From NCBI GenBank assembly GCA_017404505.1, contig JAFRCE010000007.1:1-64000 (forward strand): 64,000 nt of DNA, in the 5' to 3' direction. The notes under the pieces are model-generated. The model was not told the DNA's origin and ran no database searches. It saw only the letters and a program-made list of their open reading frames with translations. This document shows, one piece after another, positions 8,486 through 17,605 of this stretch (positions within the stretch are counted from its first letter, which is position 1; every line of letters begins with the position of its first letter). This DNA is from Solobacterium sp. GTDB taxonomy: Bacteria; Bacillota_I; Bacilli_A; Erysipelotrichales; Erysipelotrichaceae. The translations under genes were made by a program, and so were the position numbers.

Positions 8486-9667
8486 TTATTCCTTATCCGG
8501 GATGATGGAGATACCCGGCAGATCCTTTCCTTCCATGAATTCGAGAGATGCGCCGCCGCCGGTGGAGATGTGGCTGAATTTCTCTGCGAAGCCAAGGTTC
8601 TTGGCTGCGGAAGCAGAGTCACCGCCGCCGATGATGGTTGTTGCACCTTCGAGGTTGGCCAGTGTTTTGCAGATTTCAATTGTGCCTACAGCGAATCTTT
8701 CGTCTTCGAATACACCCATCGGGCCATTCCAGAAGACTGTCTTTGCGCCTTCGAGCTGCTTCTTGAAGAGTTCAACAGTTTCCGGACCAATATCCAGACC
8801 CATGAAGCCATCAGGGATTTCGCCTGCTTTTACAGTCTTGATCTCTGTCGGATTGGAGAAATCATTGGCAACGACTGTGTCAACAGGTAAGAACAGTTTG
8901 CCTTCACCCTTCTTCAGGAATTCTTTTGCCAGTTCAACTCTGTCAGCTTCGAGCAGGGATGTACCGATCTTGCCGCCCTGAGCAACAGAGAATGTGTAGG
9001 ACATACCGCCGCCGATCAGAACTTTGTCAGCGATCTTCAGCAGGTTTTCAATAACAGCGATCTTGTCGGAAACCTTAGCGCCGCCAAGGATAGCAACTAA
9101 CGGTCTTTCCGGTTCATTTAATGCCTTGCCCAGTACATTGACTTCCTTTTCAACCAGGAAACCAAGGGCGCTCGGCAGATGAGAAGCGATACCGGCTGTC
9201 GAAGCGTGAGCTCTGTGAACAGAACCGAACGCGTCTTCAACGAACAGATCACCCAGGGAAGCCCAGTAAGCACCGAGTTCCGGATCGTTCTTGGATTCGC
9301 CCTTCTCATAACGTGTGTTCTGCATCAGAACGATGGTTCCATCTTCCTGTGCCTTGACAGCTTCTTCGAGTTCCGGACCTCTTGTCGCGTTGACGAATGT
9401 TACCGGAGCGCTCTGAACTTCTGCCAGACGCTTTGCGACGATGGACATATCATTCTTAGCTTTGTCTTCGTCGGTCTTAACCTTGCCTAAGTGGCTTAAG
9501 AGCAGTACTTTTGCACCGTTCTCTGTCAGGTAATTGATGGTTGGGAGCGCTGCACGGACACGATTATCGTCTGTGATGACGTCTCCTTTGTGAGGTACGT
9601 TAAAATCAACACGTACAATTACGTGCTTGCCTCTAACGTCCAGGTCTTTCACCGTAACTTTGGACAT
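8486..9667 (-). CDS. pgk: Phosphoglycerate kinase
   Basis: A 393-residue enzyme of standard length that transfers phosphate from 1,3-bisphosphoglycerate to ADP. Signatures are VRVDFNVP near the N-terminus, the substrate loop [25 protein letters not shown] and the nucleotide-binding [11 protein letters not shown] 9667 was chosen for its AAGGAGG ribosome binding site. The in-frame ATG 30 codons upstream would read through the promoter. It is the first gene of the pgk-tpiA-eno cluster. Confidence 0.98.
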   Translation of the reverse strand: MSKVTVKDLDVRGKHVIVRVDFNVPHKGDVITDDNRVRAALPTINYLTENGAKVLLLSHLGKVKTDEDKAKNDMSIVAKRLAEVQSAPVTFVNATRGPELEEAVKAQEDGTIVLMQNTRYEKGESKNDPELGAYWASLGDLFVEDAFGSVHRAHASTAGIASHLPSALGFLVEKEVNVLGKALNEPERPLVAILGGAKVSDKIAVIENLLKIADKVLIGGGMSYTFSVAQGGKIGTSLLEADRVELAKEFLKKGEGKLFLPVDTVVANDFSNPTEIKTVKAGEIPDGFMGLDIGPETVELFKKQLEGAKTVFWNGPMGVFEDERFAVGTIEICKTLANLEGATTIIGGGDSASAAKNLGFAEKFSHISTGGGASLEFMEGKDLPGISIIPDKE

Positions 9668-9701
9668 ATATAAATTATTCCTCCTTCTTGTCGTTACGCA
9701 T

Positions 9702-9707
9702 ATTATA
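9702..9707 (-). promoter_or_regulatory. Extended -10 promoter of the pgk-tpiA-eno operon
   Basis: On the minus strand TGG precedes TATAAT (9707-9702) but no good -35 is visible. A CCCAT-N8-ATGGG inverted repeat lies just upstream of the -10 and could be a regulator site. Confidence 0.6.
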
Positions 9708-9833
9708 CCACCCCATACGTTTGAATGGGAGTTGGCAATGGATTTTTTTGATGACATTTGAAACCGAAAGACCGGTTTTTATTCCCCTTCTTTTCACATG
9801 CTGGCAAAACCTGTTTCCCGGGAAATAAAGACG

Positions 9834-9865
9834 GAAAAGCCAGCCCGTTTTCAGGACTGGCTTAA
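9834..9865 (-). terminator. Terminator after glgA
   Basis: An AAGCCAGTCC / GGGCTGGCTT stem (9837-9846 with 9854-9863) is followed by a short T run on the minus strand. Confidence 0.75.
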
Positions 9866-9891
9866 CTCATTTTACAGATTGCTGAACAGGA

Positions 9892-11346
9892 TTATTCATC
9901 CGGCCAGTTGCAGATCGTGTAGTACAGTTCTTCATAGATATCTGCACTCTGATCCCAGCTGACGTCTGTGTTCATGGCACTCTTGATGAGGCCCTTCCAG
10001 CCCGGCTTGTTGTTATAGTACTGCTCAACTGCCCAGCGCAGTGTGTATACCATATCGTCAGCGTTGGCTGCCCAGAAGGAGAAGCCGTTGCCTTCGCCGG
10101 TGTACTGGTTGTAAGGATGCACGGTGTCTTTCAGACCACCGGTTTCACGTACGAGCGGCAGGGTGCCGTAACGCATTGAATTCAGCTGGCCGATTCCGCA
10201 CGGCTCATACAGGGACGGCATCAGGAACAGGTCGGCACCGGCATAGATGCGGTGAGCCAGTTCTTCGTTATAGCCGCAGTAGTAAACTGCCTTGCCCTTG
10301 TATTCGCTCTCCATCCACTTGAAGGCATTTTCAGCATTTGCTTCACCGGTTCCCAGAACAGCGAACTGAACGTCCATCGCCATGATTTCTCTGATTCTGT
10401 CAGTGATCATGTAGATGCCCTTCTGGTTCGTCAGACGGGATACCAGACCGATCAGCGGTACATCTTCTCTGACTTCCAGTCCGAGTTCTTCCTGCAGAGC
10501 CTTCTTGTTGGCTTTCTTGCCGGATACATAGGAACGGACGTCATAGTTCTTGACCAGCAGCGGGTCTGTCTTCGGGTCCCACTGAACGGTATCGATACCG
10601 TTGACAATGCCCCACAGATCTTCTCTTCTGTAACGGAGGACGCTGTCCATTCTCTCGCCGTATGCTTCCGTCAGGATCTCGTTGGAGTATGTCGGAGAAA
10701 CGGTCGTGATCTTGTCAGCATATACGATACCGGCCTTCATGAAGGAAATACCGGAATCGAACTTGATGGAACCGTTGTCAAAATAACTGTAATCCAGGCC
10801 CAGGCAGCTCGGCAGCATATCGACGCCGAAGTTACCCTGGAAAGCCAGGTTGTGGATCGTATAGACATGCTTGATCTGCTGATAGCGATAGTCATCCGCA
10901 TAGCATGCGTGGCAAAGCAGCGGAATCATACCTGTCTGCCAGTCATTGCTGTGGATGATGTTAGGCCACCAGTTGATGAAGTAGATCATGTCCAGAACGG
11001 ATCTCTGGAAGAATGCGAATCTTTCGCCGTCATCTTCATAGCCATACAGAGCGTCTCTTTCAAAGTAGCCCTGATGTTCAATGAAGTAATAAACGACACC
11101 GTCGACCGTTGCTGTATAATATGTTGCCGGCTGATCGATCCATCCGGAATGAACCTGGATGGTTCCCAGTCTTTCAAGCTGATCATAGTATTTTTCAATG
11201 ACCTTCTTATAGAGCGGGATGACAACACGGACATCATGGCCGCGCTTCGCCAATGCTTTCGGCAAGGCGCCGAGAACATCCGCAAGTCCGCCGGTCTTGA
11301 TGAACGGCAGTGCTTCGCCGCCAACAAACAGTATGGATCTTGTCAT
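9892..11346 (-). CDS. glgA: Glycogen synthase
   Basis: A 484-residue GT5 glycosyltransferase that extends alpha-1,4-glucan chains from ADP-glucose. The N-terminal KTGGLADVLGALPKAL holds the ADP-glucose-binding KxGGL motif at residues 17-21. HSNDWQTG and YTIHNLAFQG lie in the N-terminal domain. The C-terminal nucleotide-binding half carries LVSRLTNQKG, PSLYEPCGIGQLNSMRYG and VRETGGLKDTV, with the catalytic Glu in EPCG. It is the last gene of the glgC-glgD-glgA operon, starting 24 bases after glgD. Confidence 0.97.
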   Translation of the reverse strand: MTRSILFVGGEALPFIKTGGLADVLGALPKALAKRGHDVRVVIPLYKKVIEKYYDQLERLGTIQVHSGWIDQPATYYTATVDGVVYYFIEHQGYFERDALYGYEDDGERFAFFQRSVLDMIYFINWWPNIIHSNDWQTGMIPLLCHACYADDYRYQQIKHVYTIHNLAFQGNFGVDMLPSCLGLDYSYFDNGSIKFDSGISFMKAGIVYADKITTVSPTYSNEILTEAYGERMDSVLRYRREDLWGIVNGIDTVQWDPKTDPLLVKNYDVRSYVSGKKANKKALQEELGLEVREDVPLIGLVSRLTNQKGIYMITDRIREIMAMDVQFAVLGTGEANAENAFKWMESEYKGKAVYYCGYNEELAHRIYAGADLFLMPSLYEPCGIGQLNSMRYGTLPLVRETGGLKDTVHPYNQYTGEGNGFSFWAANADDMVYTLRWAVEQYYNNKPGWKGLIKSAMNTDVSWDQSADIYEELYYTICNWPDE

Positions 11347-11370
11347 ATTCTATCTCCTTCTCGATGTGAC

Positions 11371-12483
11371 TCAGATCCGGTCTCTTCTTGCAACGTAAAC
11401 CGGTTCTTCGTCTGTACCTTTCAGTTCCTTTACATGGTGGATGATGGCATACTTGTCAACAACTACGTGATCCAGTTTTGCCTTTTCACCGATGAATGCA
11501 CCTGGCAGGAGGATGCAGTTCTTGACAACTGCGCCTTTGGAAATCGTAACGCCACGGCTGATAATGGAATTCTCAACCTTGCCCTCGATCACGGCGCCGT
11601 TGGCAACAACGCTGCCGGTGACACTTGAGCCGGTTCTGTACATTGTCGGGCTGGAGTCGCTGGTCTGTGTGTAGACCGGCCATCCCGGCTTGAAGAGTCC
11701 GTCGGCGACACTTCTGTCTCTCAGTGCCATGCTTGTCTTGAAGTAAGCTTCAAGAGTGTTGATGCAGGCAACGAAACCTCTGACCGGATAACCCTTGATC
11801 TTCAGTTCGCCGAGTGAATCTCTGAGGATGTCCTTGAACCAGTACAGAGAGGAGGTAGCAGCAGCTTTCTTGACCAGTTCAATGAACAGCTTCTTTGTCA
11901 TGACATAGGCTTCAAGTGATACATTCTTTGTCTTTGTGTTGCCGCGGTTCTTGTCAAATGCGGTAACGTTCTTTTCTTTGTCCAGTGTCAGGACGTCGCA
12001 GCCCAGGAAGCTTGTCTTTGCTTCACTTGTGGAAGTATAGAGGACTGTTACGTCTGCGCCGGATTCGACATGAGCGTCGAGTACAGTGCTGAAATCCAGG
12101 CTGTAAACGAAATAGCTCGGTGCGACGACGACATACGGATTGCGGTCGCCTTCGATGTACTGCATGTTGAGCATGTAGTTGGCGATATCATGGTTGTATA
12201 CCGGTGAAGAGAAGTTCTTTTCACCATACAGAACACGCAGCTTGCCGCGCTTGGAGTTGATGTTGTAATTTGTGCCTTCGCCCAGATGTTCGATTAAGTT
12301 ACGTGGTTTTTCCTTGCAGTAAACCTGAACATTGTCCATTCCGGAGTTTGTCATGTTACTGAGGATAAAGTCGATCACGCGATAGCGACCCAGGAAAGAG
12401 ATCGCCGGTACCGGACGGTGTTCCTCCAGACCTTCGACATGAGCGGTATTGTCTTCAAAACTAATGATACCCAGTGCTTTCAT
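11371..12483 (-). CDS. glgD: GlgD, ADP-glucose pyrophosphorylase regulatory subunit
   Basis: A 370-residue GlgC paralogue. The N-terminal nucleotidyltransferase domain keeps the fold (RYRVIDFILSNMTNSGM) but lacks the GGxGTRL pyrophosphate-binding loop that GlgC has. The C-terminal half is a left-handed beta-helix with hexapeptide repeats (GSVVANGAVIEGKVENSII). In Firmicutes GlgD pairs with GlgC to form a more active, differently regulated heterotetramer. The gene lies directly between glgC and glgA with short gaps. Confidence 0.95.
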   Translation of the reverse strand: MKALGIISFEDNTAHVEGLEEHRPVPAISFLGRYRVIDFILSNMTNSGMDNVQVYCKEKPRNLIEHLGEGTNYNINSKRGKLRVLYGEKNFSSPVYNHDIANYMLNMQYIEGDRNPYVVVAPSYFVYSLDFSTVLDAHVESGADVTVLYTSTSEAKTSFLGCDVLTLDKEKNVTAFDKNRGNTKTKNVSLEAYVMTKKLFIELVKKAAATSSLYWFKDILRDSLGELKIKGYPVRGFVACINTLEAYFKTSMALRDRSVADGLFKPGWPVYTQTSDSSPTMYRTGSSVTGSVVANGAVIEGKVENSIISRGVTISKGAVVKNCILLPGAFIGEKAKLDHVVVDKYAIIHHVKELKGTDEEPVYVARRDRI

Positions 12484-12496
12484 TGATCAGATCCTC

Positions 12497-13630
12497 CTAC
12501 TCTGTAACCTTTTTGGCGATCAGTTCGATGTTCTCGCTGTCAGCGGAACCGACAACTGCGCCCGGTGCGATTTCGACATCATCCGCGACGATGCAGCGTG
12601 TGACCTTTGCACCTTCACCGATCTTGGCACCCGGGTTGACAACCGTGTCAACGACCTTGGCACCCTTGCCTACATAGCAGTTCGTACCGAGGACAGAATT
12701 CTTGACTGTACCCAGAACAACGCTGCCCTGTGTGATATAGGAGTTGTCGATCTTCGCTTCTTCACCGATGTACTGAGGCAGAGCATTGACATCTTCGGTA
12801 TAGATCTTCCAGGAATCATCACCGAGATCCAGTTCATTGTTCTGCTTGAGCAGGTCCATGTTGGATTCCCAGAGAGAATCAACGGTTCCTACATCCTTCC
12901 AGTAGCCCTTGAATCTCCAGGCTGCCAGAACCTTGCCGTCATTCAGATAAGCCGGAATCAGGTCATGACCGAAGTCATGGCTGGAATTCGGATTCTTGTC
13001 ATCGGCGAGCAGGTATTTTCTCAGTGTCTTGTATGTGAAGATGTAGATACCCATGGATGCGAGAGTGGACTTCGGATGAGCCGGTTTTTCTTCGAACTCA
13101 TAGATCATGTCGTTCTCATCGCAGTTCATGATACCGAAACGGGATGCTTCCTTCAGAGAAACCTGCAGAACGGCAATTGTCGCGTCTGCCTTCTTTTCTT
13201 TGTGGTACTGCAGCATCTTGTCATAGTTCATTTTGTAGATGTGGTCACCGGAAAGAACCAGGACATATTCCGGATCGACCTGATCCAGGAAGTCGATATT
13301 CTGGGTGATGGCATCTGCTGTTCCACGGTAAACGTCAAAACCTTTCTGGTCTGTTTCACGCGGTGTCAGAACATAAACGCCGCCGTCGTTTGTATCCAGG
13401 CCCCAGAACTGGTCCTTGGCTACATACGCATTTAAAAGAACAGATTCGTACTGTGTCAGAACACCGACCGTGGAAATACCGGAGTTTGCACAGTTACTGA
13501 GTGGGAAGTCGATAATACGGTATTTGCCACCGAAATGGACAGCCGGCTTAGCGACTTTTTTGGTCAAGTCCAAAAGACGGGTACCTCTTCCGCCTGCGAG
13601 GATCATGGCCACCATAGTATTAGCTCTCAT
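12497..13630 (-). CDS. glgC: Glucose-1-phosphate adenylyltransferase
   Basis: A 377-residue enzyme that makes ADP-glucose, the committed step of glycogen synthesis. The loop [19 protein letters not shown] is near residue 13, then [16 protein letters not shown] and LSGDHIYKM. The substrate-binding Lys lies in [10 protein letters not shown], and the C-terminal part is a left-handed beta-helix. Allosteric effectors cannot be deduced. It is the first gene of the glgCDA operon with a strong AGGAGG ribosome binding site. Confidence 0.98.
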   Translation of the reverse strand: MRANTMVAMILAGGRGTRLLDLTKKVAKPAVHFGGKYRIIDFPLSNCANSGISTVGVLTQYESVLLNAYVAKDQFWGLDTNDGGVYVLTPRETDQKGFDVYRGTADAITQNIDFLDQVDPEYVLVLSGDHIYKMNYDKMLQYHKEKKADATIAVLQVSLKEASRFGIMNCDENDMIYEFEEKPAHPKSTLASMGIYIFTYKTLRKYLLADDKNPNSSHDFGHDLIPAYLNDGKVLAAWRFKGYWKDVGTVDSLWESNMDLLKQNNELDLGDDSWKIYTEDVNALPQYIGEEAKIDNSYITQGSVVLGTVKNSVLGTNCYVGKGAKVVDTVVNPGAKIGEGAKVTRCIVADDVEIAPGAVVGSADSENIELIAKKVTE

Positions 13631-13668
13631 TATAATTAGCCTCCTGCAACGATTCGCTTTGTATTTTC

Positions 13669-13702
13669 ATTATATTACAGAACCATTTGATTTGTACTGT
13701 AA
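13669..13702 (-). promoter_or_regulatory. glgC promoter with an overlapping inverted repeat
   Basis: On the minus strand a TATAAT -10 (13674-13669) is directly preceded by a TTACAG-N16-CTGTAA inverted repeat (13702-13675) covering the -35 region. No consensus -35 is seen, which suggests an activator- or repressor-controlled promoter. The binding protein is unknown. Confidence 0.5.
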
Positions 13703-13733
13703 AAAACTACATTTCCGGCACATTTCAGCGTTT

Positions 13734-14951
13734 TTATTCACTGTCCCTCAGGTATTCACGGACAACGGAAATAAAATACAGAGAACCAGTGATCAGCGTG
13801 CTTCCGTCTGCCGCAAACGACACCGCTTTTTGGATTGCTTCCTGCCAGTTGTCGACCGTTTCCGCACCCTCGACGGAAAGACCGGCCACGGTGTCAGCCC
13901 GGTAAAATTCGAAGTGGGTGATATACAGTCTGTCACAGCTGTCCTTCAGCATCTGCGCCATCTTGCGGCCCGGTTTGTCACGCAAAGCACTGAAGACAAT
14001 GCGCAAAGGTCTGGGAAGGGAAGCGGCACTTTCGCACAGCGCCCGGACACCCTCTTCGTTATGGGCGCCGTCAATGACGATCAGCGGGTCTTTCGACATC
14101 GTTTCAAAGCGGCCTCTCCACTGCGAAGCGGCGACTGCTTCTCTGACTTTTTCACTGCCGACGTCAAGACCGAGCAGCCAGATCCCGTGCAGGGCCAGAG
14201 CGGCATTGTGCTTCTGATAGTCCCCGCCCTGGATCGTATAGGTATGACCACGGTAAACGAACGCGTGTTCACCAACATCCCGGTACCAGCGCTTCGGGGA
14301 AGAGACAGCGGCGTGGCGGGCATATGCCGTATGGCGGATGATGTTTTCCGCCTTCGGCAGAAGGAAGCCCAGCGCGCAGTTCGCATATGGCATGATGATG
14401 CCGGCCTTTTCAAATGCGATCTGTTCGATCCGGCTACCGAGCAGATCGACATGGTCATAACCGATCGTCGTGATGACATTCAGCACCGGCTTCTTCACGA
14501 TATTGGTATTGGAAAGACGGCCGCCGATACCGCATTCAAGAATCGCGTAGTCCACCTTCTGTTCATAAAACCAGCGCAAGGAAATGACCGTGTCGATTTC
14601 AAACATGCCAAGATCCAGTTCTTCGATGTCATCCATCATTTCTTCCAGATAGGCATTGAAGCGCTCCTCCGTGATCCAGTTTCCGTTGATGCGGATGCGG
14701 TCGAAATGATGTTCCAGATGCGGTGACGTAAAGGTTCCGACTTTATAGCCCAGCGCCATAAGAATATCCCGCAGATAGTTGACCGTGCTGCCCTTGCCGT
14801 TGGTGCCGGCCACGTGGATCACCTTCATCTGATCCTGGGGATCGCCGTATTTCTTCATAACGGTGCGAATCGGCAAAAGGCCATGACTGCGGCTGTGCCG
14901 CGCCATGACCCATTCGACGTCTCTTTTGACATTATTTTCTGTATTACTCAT
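13734..14951 (-). CDS. folC: Folylpolyglutamate synthase / dihydrofolate synthase family
   Basis: A 405-residue Mur-ligase-type enzyme that adds glutamate to folates using ATP. The P-loop HVAGTNGKGST is near residue 45, followed by TSPHLEHHFDRIRING and the family motif ECGIGGRLSNTNI. The C-terminal domain has VIDGAHNEEG, the substrate/ATP-binding DGAHN motif. Whether it also has dihydrofolate synthase activity is not visible. Its ATG overlaps the ung stop (ATGA), implying coupling. It lies between the glycogen and ung genes without a clear functional link. Confidence 0.95.
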   Translation of the reverse strand: MSNTENNVKRDVEWVMARHSRSHGLLPIRTVMKKYGDPQDQMKVIHVAGTNGKGSTVNYLRDILMALGYKVGTFTSPHLEHHFDRIRINGNWITEERFNAYLEEMMDDIEELDLGMFEIDTVISLRWFYEQKVDYAILECGIGGRLSNTNIVKKPVLNVITTIGYDHVDLLGSRIEQIAFEKAGIIMPYANCALGFLLPKAENIIRHTAYARHAAVSSPKRWYRDVGEHAFVYRGHTYTIQGGDYQKHNAALALHGIWLLGLDVGSEKVREAVAASQWRGRFETMSKDPLIVIDGAHNEEGVRALCESAASLPRPLRIVFSALRDKPGRKMAQMLKDSCDRLYITHFEFYRADTVAGLSVEGAETVDNWQEAIQKAVSFAADGSTLITGSLYFISVVREYLRDSE

Positions 14952-15616
14952 AAGTCAGGTACCTGCCAGTTGATTTCTTTCTGTCCATGTTCCTTCAGGA
15001 AAGCGTTCGCCTTTGAAAAGTGGCGGCAGCCGAAAAAACCATGATAGGCACTTAAAGGTGAAGGATGCGCCGCTTCCAGAACCAGATGTCTGCTGCGGTC
15101 GATCATCGGCGCTTTGTTGCGGGCATCTCTGCCCCAGAGCAGAAAGACGACCGGTTCCTTCTTTTCGTTGATCTTCAGAATGGCGTGGTCGGTGAACGTT
15201 TCCCAGCCCCGGCCGGCATGTGAACGGGGATGCGAGTCTTCCACGGTCAGCACCGTGTTGAGCAGAAAGACGCCCTGCTGTGCCCATGGCATCAGATAGC
15301 CGTTGTTGGGCATTCGGCAGTTCAGATCTGTCTGCAGTTCCCGGAAGATATTGACAAGACTTGGCGGGATCTGCACGCCCGGATTGACCGAGAAGCACAT
15401 GCCATGTGCCTGGCCTTTCTGATGATAGGGATCCTGGCCGAGGATCACGACTTTTACATCGTCGATATCGCAGTTCTCAAAGGCTGAGAAGACCTGCTGT
15501 TTCGGCGGATATATCTGTCTGTGCTCGTAGGCTTCATGAATGAATGCAGCCAGCTGAACGAAGTACGGCTGAGCCCATTCTTCCTTCAGCCATGGCGTCC
15601 AGTGATTACGCTTCAT
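14948..15616 (-). CDS. ung: Uracil-DNA glycosylase
   Basis: A 222-residue family 1 uracil-DNA glycosylase that removes uracil from DNA in base-excision repair. The water-activating loop GQDPYHQKGQAHG and the minor-groove loop HPSPLSAYHGF are intact, as is FLLWG. The start is uncertain: ATG 15616 gives the usual N-terminus (MKRNHWTPW), while ATG 15628 is also possible. Both overlap the end of the upstream DUF885 gene, and no good ribosome binding site is seen. Confidence 0.96.
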   Translation of the reverse strand: MKRNHWTPWLKEEWAQPYFVQLAAFIHEAYEHRQIYPPKQQVFSAFENCDIDDVKVVILGQDPYHQKGQAHGMCFSVNPGVQIPPSLVNIFRELQTDLNCRMPNNGYLMPWAQQGVFLLNTVLTVEDSHPRSHAGRGWETFTDHAILKINEKKEPVVFLLWGRDARNKAPMIDRSRHLVLEAAHPSPLSAYHGFFGCRHFSKANAFLKEHGQKEINWQVPDL

Positions 15617-17510
15617 CGCCAAACACATTCTTTCTGCGGATATGGCGGCGCCACAGCCAGGCACCGACGATACCGAGCAGACACACGATTCCGCAGATGA
15701 TCGGAATCAGGTATTTATTGCCTGTCTCCGGTGTTGATGGATCGACGATCGGCAGCGGCGGGATATTGTCCTGTTTGTTTTCCTGGGGAACCGCGCCGTT
15801 GTTTTCGATGTATCTTCTGACATCCGCTTCGACCATATCGAACGGACGGTCACCGCCTCTCAGAAGCACTTCGTGGAAATCCTTCAGATTGAAATCATCG
15901 CCAAGTGAATTCTGGGCCAGATCCTTCAGTTTCAAGAACTGCAGCAGGCCGATGCCGTACGGTGTGATCATTGCCGGATTGGCAACGACATAGTCATACA
16001 TGGAATCTGAGAAGCTGGCATCCAGGCCAAGACCCGTCAGATATTCCGCCAGCTTGTCCCTGCTGTAGCCAAGGCCGTTGACGGCGATGTCACACTGGGC
16101 GTTCAGAAGATAATTGACATTCTGATCCAGACGCTGCAGGTTAGCCGAGCCTTCACTCAGACCGGACAGCCGCCAGGCATAATCCTGCACGTACATCGCC
16201 CAGCCTTCCGTGTAGCCCTGGTTACTGACGACACTGCGCAGCGGATGCGGGTTCTTGTCAAAGAACCAGGTGATCTGATAGCAGTGACCCGGGAAACCTT
16301 CGTGAGCCAATGTGGTGAAAAGCTCGTTGGTATCACCAACGAGATCGCCGTTGATACGAATCACATTATCCGTCACGTCGTCGATCGGCGGTGTCATATA
16401 GTAAGCGACGATGGAAGGACTGGCTACACTCGGATCCAGATAAGATGCGACAAACTGTACTTTCGGTCCTTCCGGGAAATCATCCAGATGATCCTGCAGA
16501 TAATGCAGCACGCTCTCGGCGTCTTCTTCCGGACGGGTTTCATCAAAACTGCCATTACCGTACATGCTGAAGAAATATTCCGACATCATGCTCTGCATAT
16601 ACTGATTGCCAAGATCGAAGATCTCCTGGGCGCTGGCATTGGTGCTGGTCTTCAGTTTCAGCAGGCTTTCATAGTATTCCTTACCGCCGGGCAGATCATA
16701 TACCGCGTCACCGCCCTTGCGGGATCCGCGCAGTTTTTCCAGTTCCTCGCCGGCTTTTTTATAAGCTGGGATATATTCGTTCAGAACGATCTCACGGTTG
16801 CGGTCCTTGTATTCCTGACGTTCGGCGTCGCTGAGACTTTCCATCGCGTCCATGTTCTTATCAAAGATGATGATCAGTTCATTGTCGTCTGTCTTGGCAA
16901 CGAATTTATCGATCGTGTCCAGCGTTTCATCCAGTGCCTGATCACAGAGGAAATATCCTTCCGATGCCTGTTTCTGCGTCACTTCCAGGCATTCGTAGAT
17001 ATAGTCGTCGACGGTGGAAAGAACTTCCAGATAATCGTTGATATCCTCTTCCCGATAGAAGATGAACTCGGTGAAATTGACGGTCAGATTGTCCAGCACG
17101 CCGTTTGGCTCAAAGGCGAAATCAAACAGCGGCATATGGTTGAGTTCCTTGTAGCGTTCCAGATAAAAGAGATAGACATCGTAATTGATCTGGTTCTCTT
17201 CCGACAGCTTGGACCGATCAAAAGTTTTCATTTCTTCAATCGTGTCGACAGCTTCCTGATACGCTTCTTCATAGCTTTCCCAGCTCTGCTCGCCGACGAT
17301 CAGTTCCGGCTTGTCGATATCCATGCCGGAATAGTCTTTTACGGTAAAATGCAGCGTCAGATAGTCGGATTCCATCGCTTCCTTGAATTCACTGTCCATG
17401 AATTCTTCGAATGCGGCATTTTCGTCCCGGTCAGCCTTTACGGCAAGACATGTAAGCGGCATCATGGATGCCATCACTGCGCTCAGCAGTATTCTGTTTA
17501 TTTTTCTCAT
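15606..17510 (-). CDS. Exported DUF885 metallopeptidase-like protein with C-terminal anchor
   Basis: A 634-residue protein. Residues 1-27 are a signal peptide (MRKINRILLSAVMASMM start, cleavage probable after AVKA). The DUF885 body contains LAHEGFPGHCYQ, an HExxxH-type zinc-site pattern conserved in this family, and GYTEGWAMYVQ with a further Glu. Members are presumed zinc peptidases; the substrate is unknown. At 593-597 lies TPETG, then a hydrophobic segment and RRHIRRKN, the layout of a sortase signal with a non-canonical first residue; alternatively it is a simple membrane anchor. Start chosen at ATG 17510; the longer reading would run upstream of the signal peptide. Confidence 0.85.
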   Translation of the reverse strand: MRKINRILLSAVMASMMPLTCLAVKADRDENAAFEEFMDSEFKEAMESDYLTLHFTVKDYSGMDIDKPELIVGEQSWESYEEAYQEAVDTIEEMKTFDRSKLSEENQINYDVYLFYLERYKELNHMPLFDFAFEPNGVLDNLTVNFTEFIFYREEDINDYLEVLSTVDDYIYECLEVTQKQASEGYFLCDQALDETLDTIDKFVAKTDDNELIIIFDKNMDAMESLSDAERQEYKDRNREIVLNEYIPAYKKAGEELEKLRGSRKGGDAVYDLPGGKEYYESLLKLKTSTNASAQEIFDLGNQYMQSMMSEYFFSMYGNGSFDETRPEEDAESVLHYLQDHLDDFPEGPKVQFVASYLDPSVASPSIVAYYMTPPIDDVTDNVIRINGDLVGDTNELFTTLAHEGFPGHCYQITWFFDKNPHPLRSVVSNQGYTEGWAMYVQDYAWRLSGLSEGSANLQRLDQNVNYLLNAQCDIAVNGLGYSRDKLAEYLTGLGLDASFSDSMYDYVVANPAMITPYGIGLLQFLKLKDLAQNSLGDDFNLKDFHEVLLRGGDRPFDMVEADVRRYIENNGAVPQENKQDNIPPLPIVDPSTPETGNKYLIPIICGIVCLLGIVGAWLWRRHIRRKNVFGDEA

Positions 17511-17565
17511 TGTAAAAACCTGCCTGTTTTTTCTTTTTGTACAGTATAACAATAACAAAAACAAA

Positions 17566-17600
17566 AGGGTATTAGAAGATTCCTCCCAATACCCTGATGA
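17566..17600 (-). terminator. Terminator after pulA
   Basis: An AGGGTATT / AATACCCT stem (17588-17595 with 17566-17573) with a 14-base loop, followed on the minus strand by TTTGTTTTTGTT. Confidence 0.75.
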
Positions 17601-17605
17601 CTGTC

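Noticed and set aside
9749-9780. AAACCG/CGGTTT hairpin upstream of pgk as an attenuator
   Set aside because: The stem is only six pairs with no T tract, and it lies upstream of the likely promoter.
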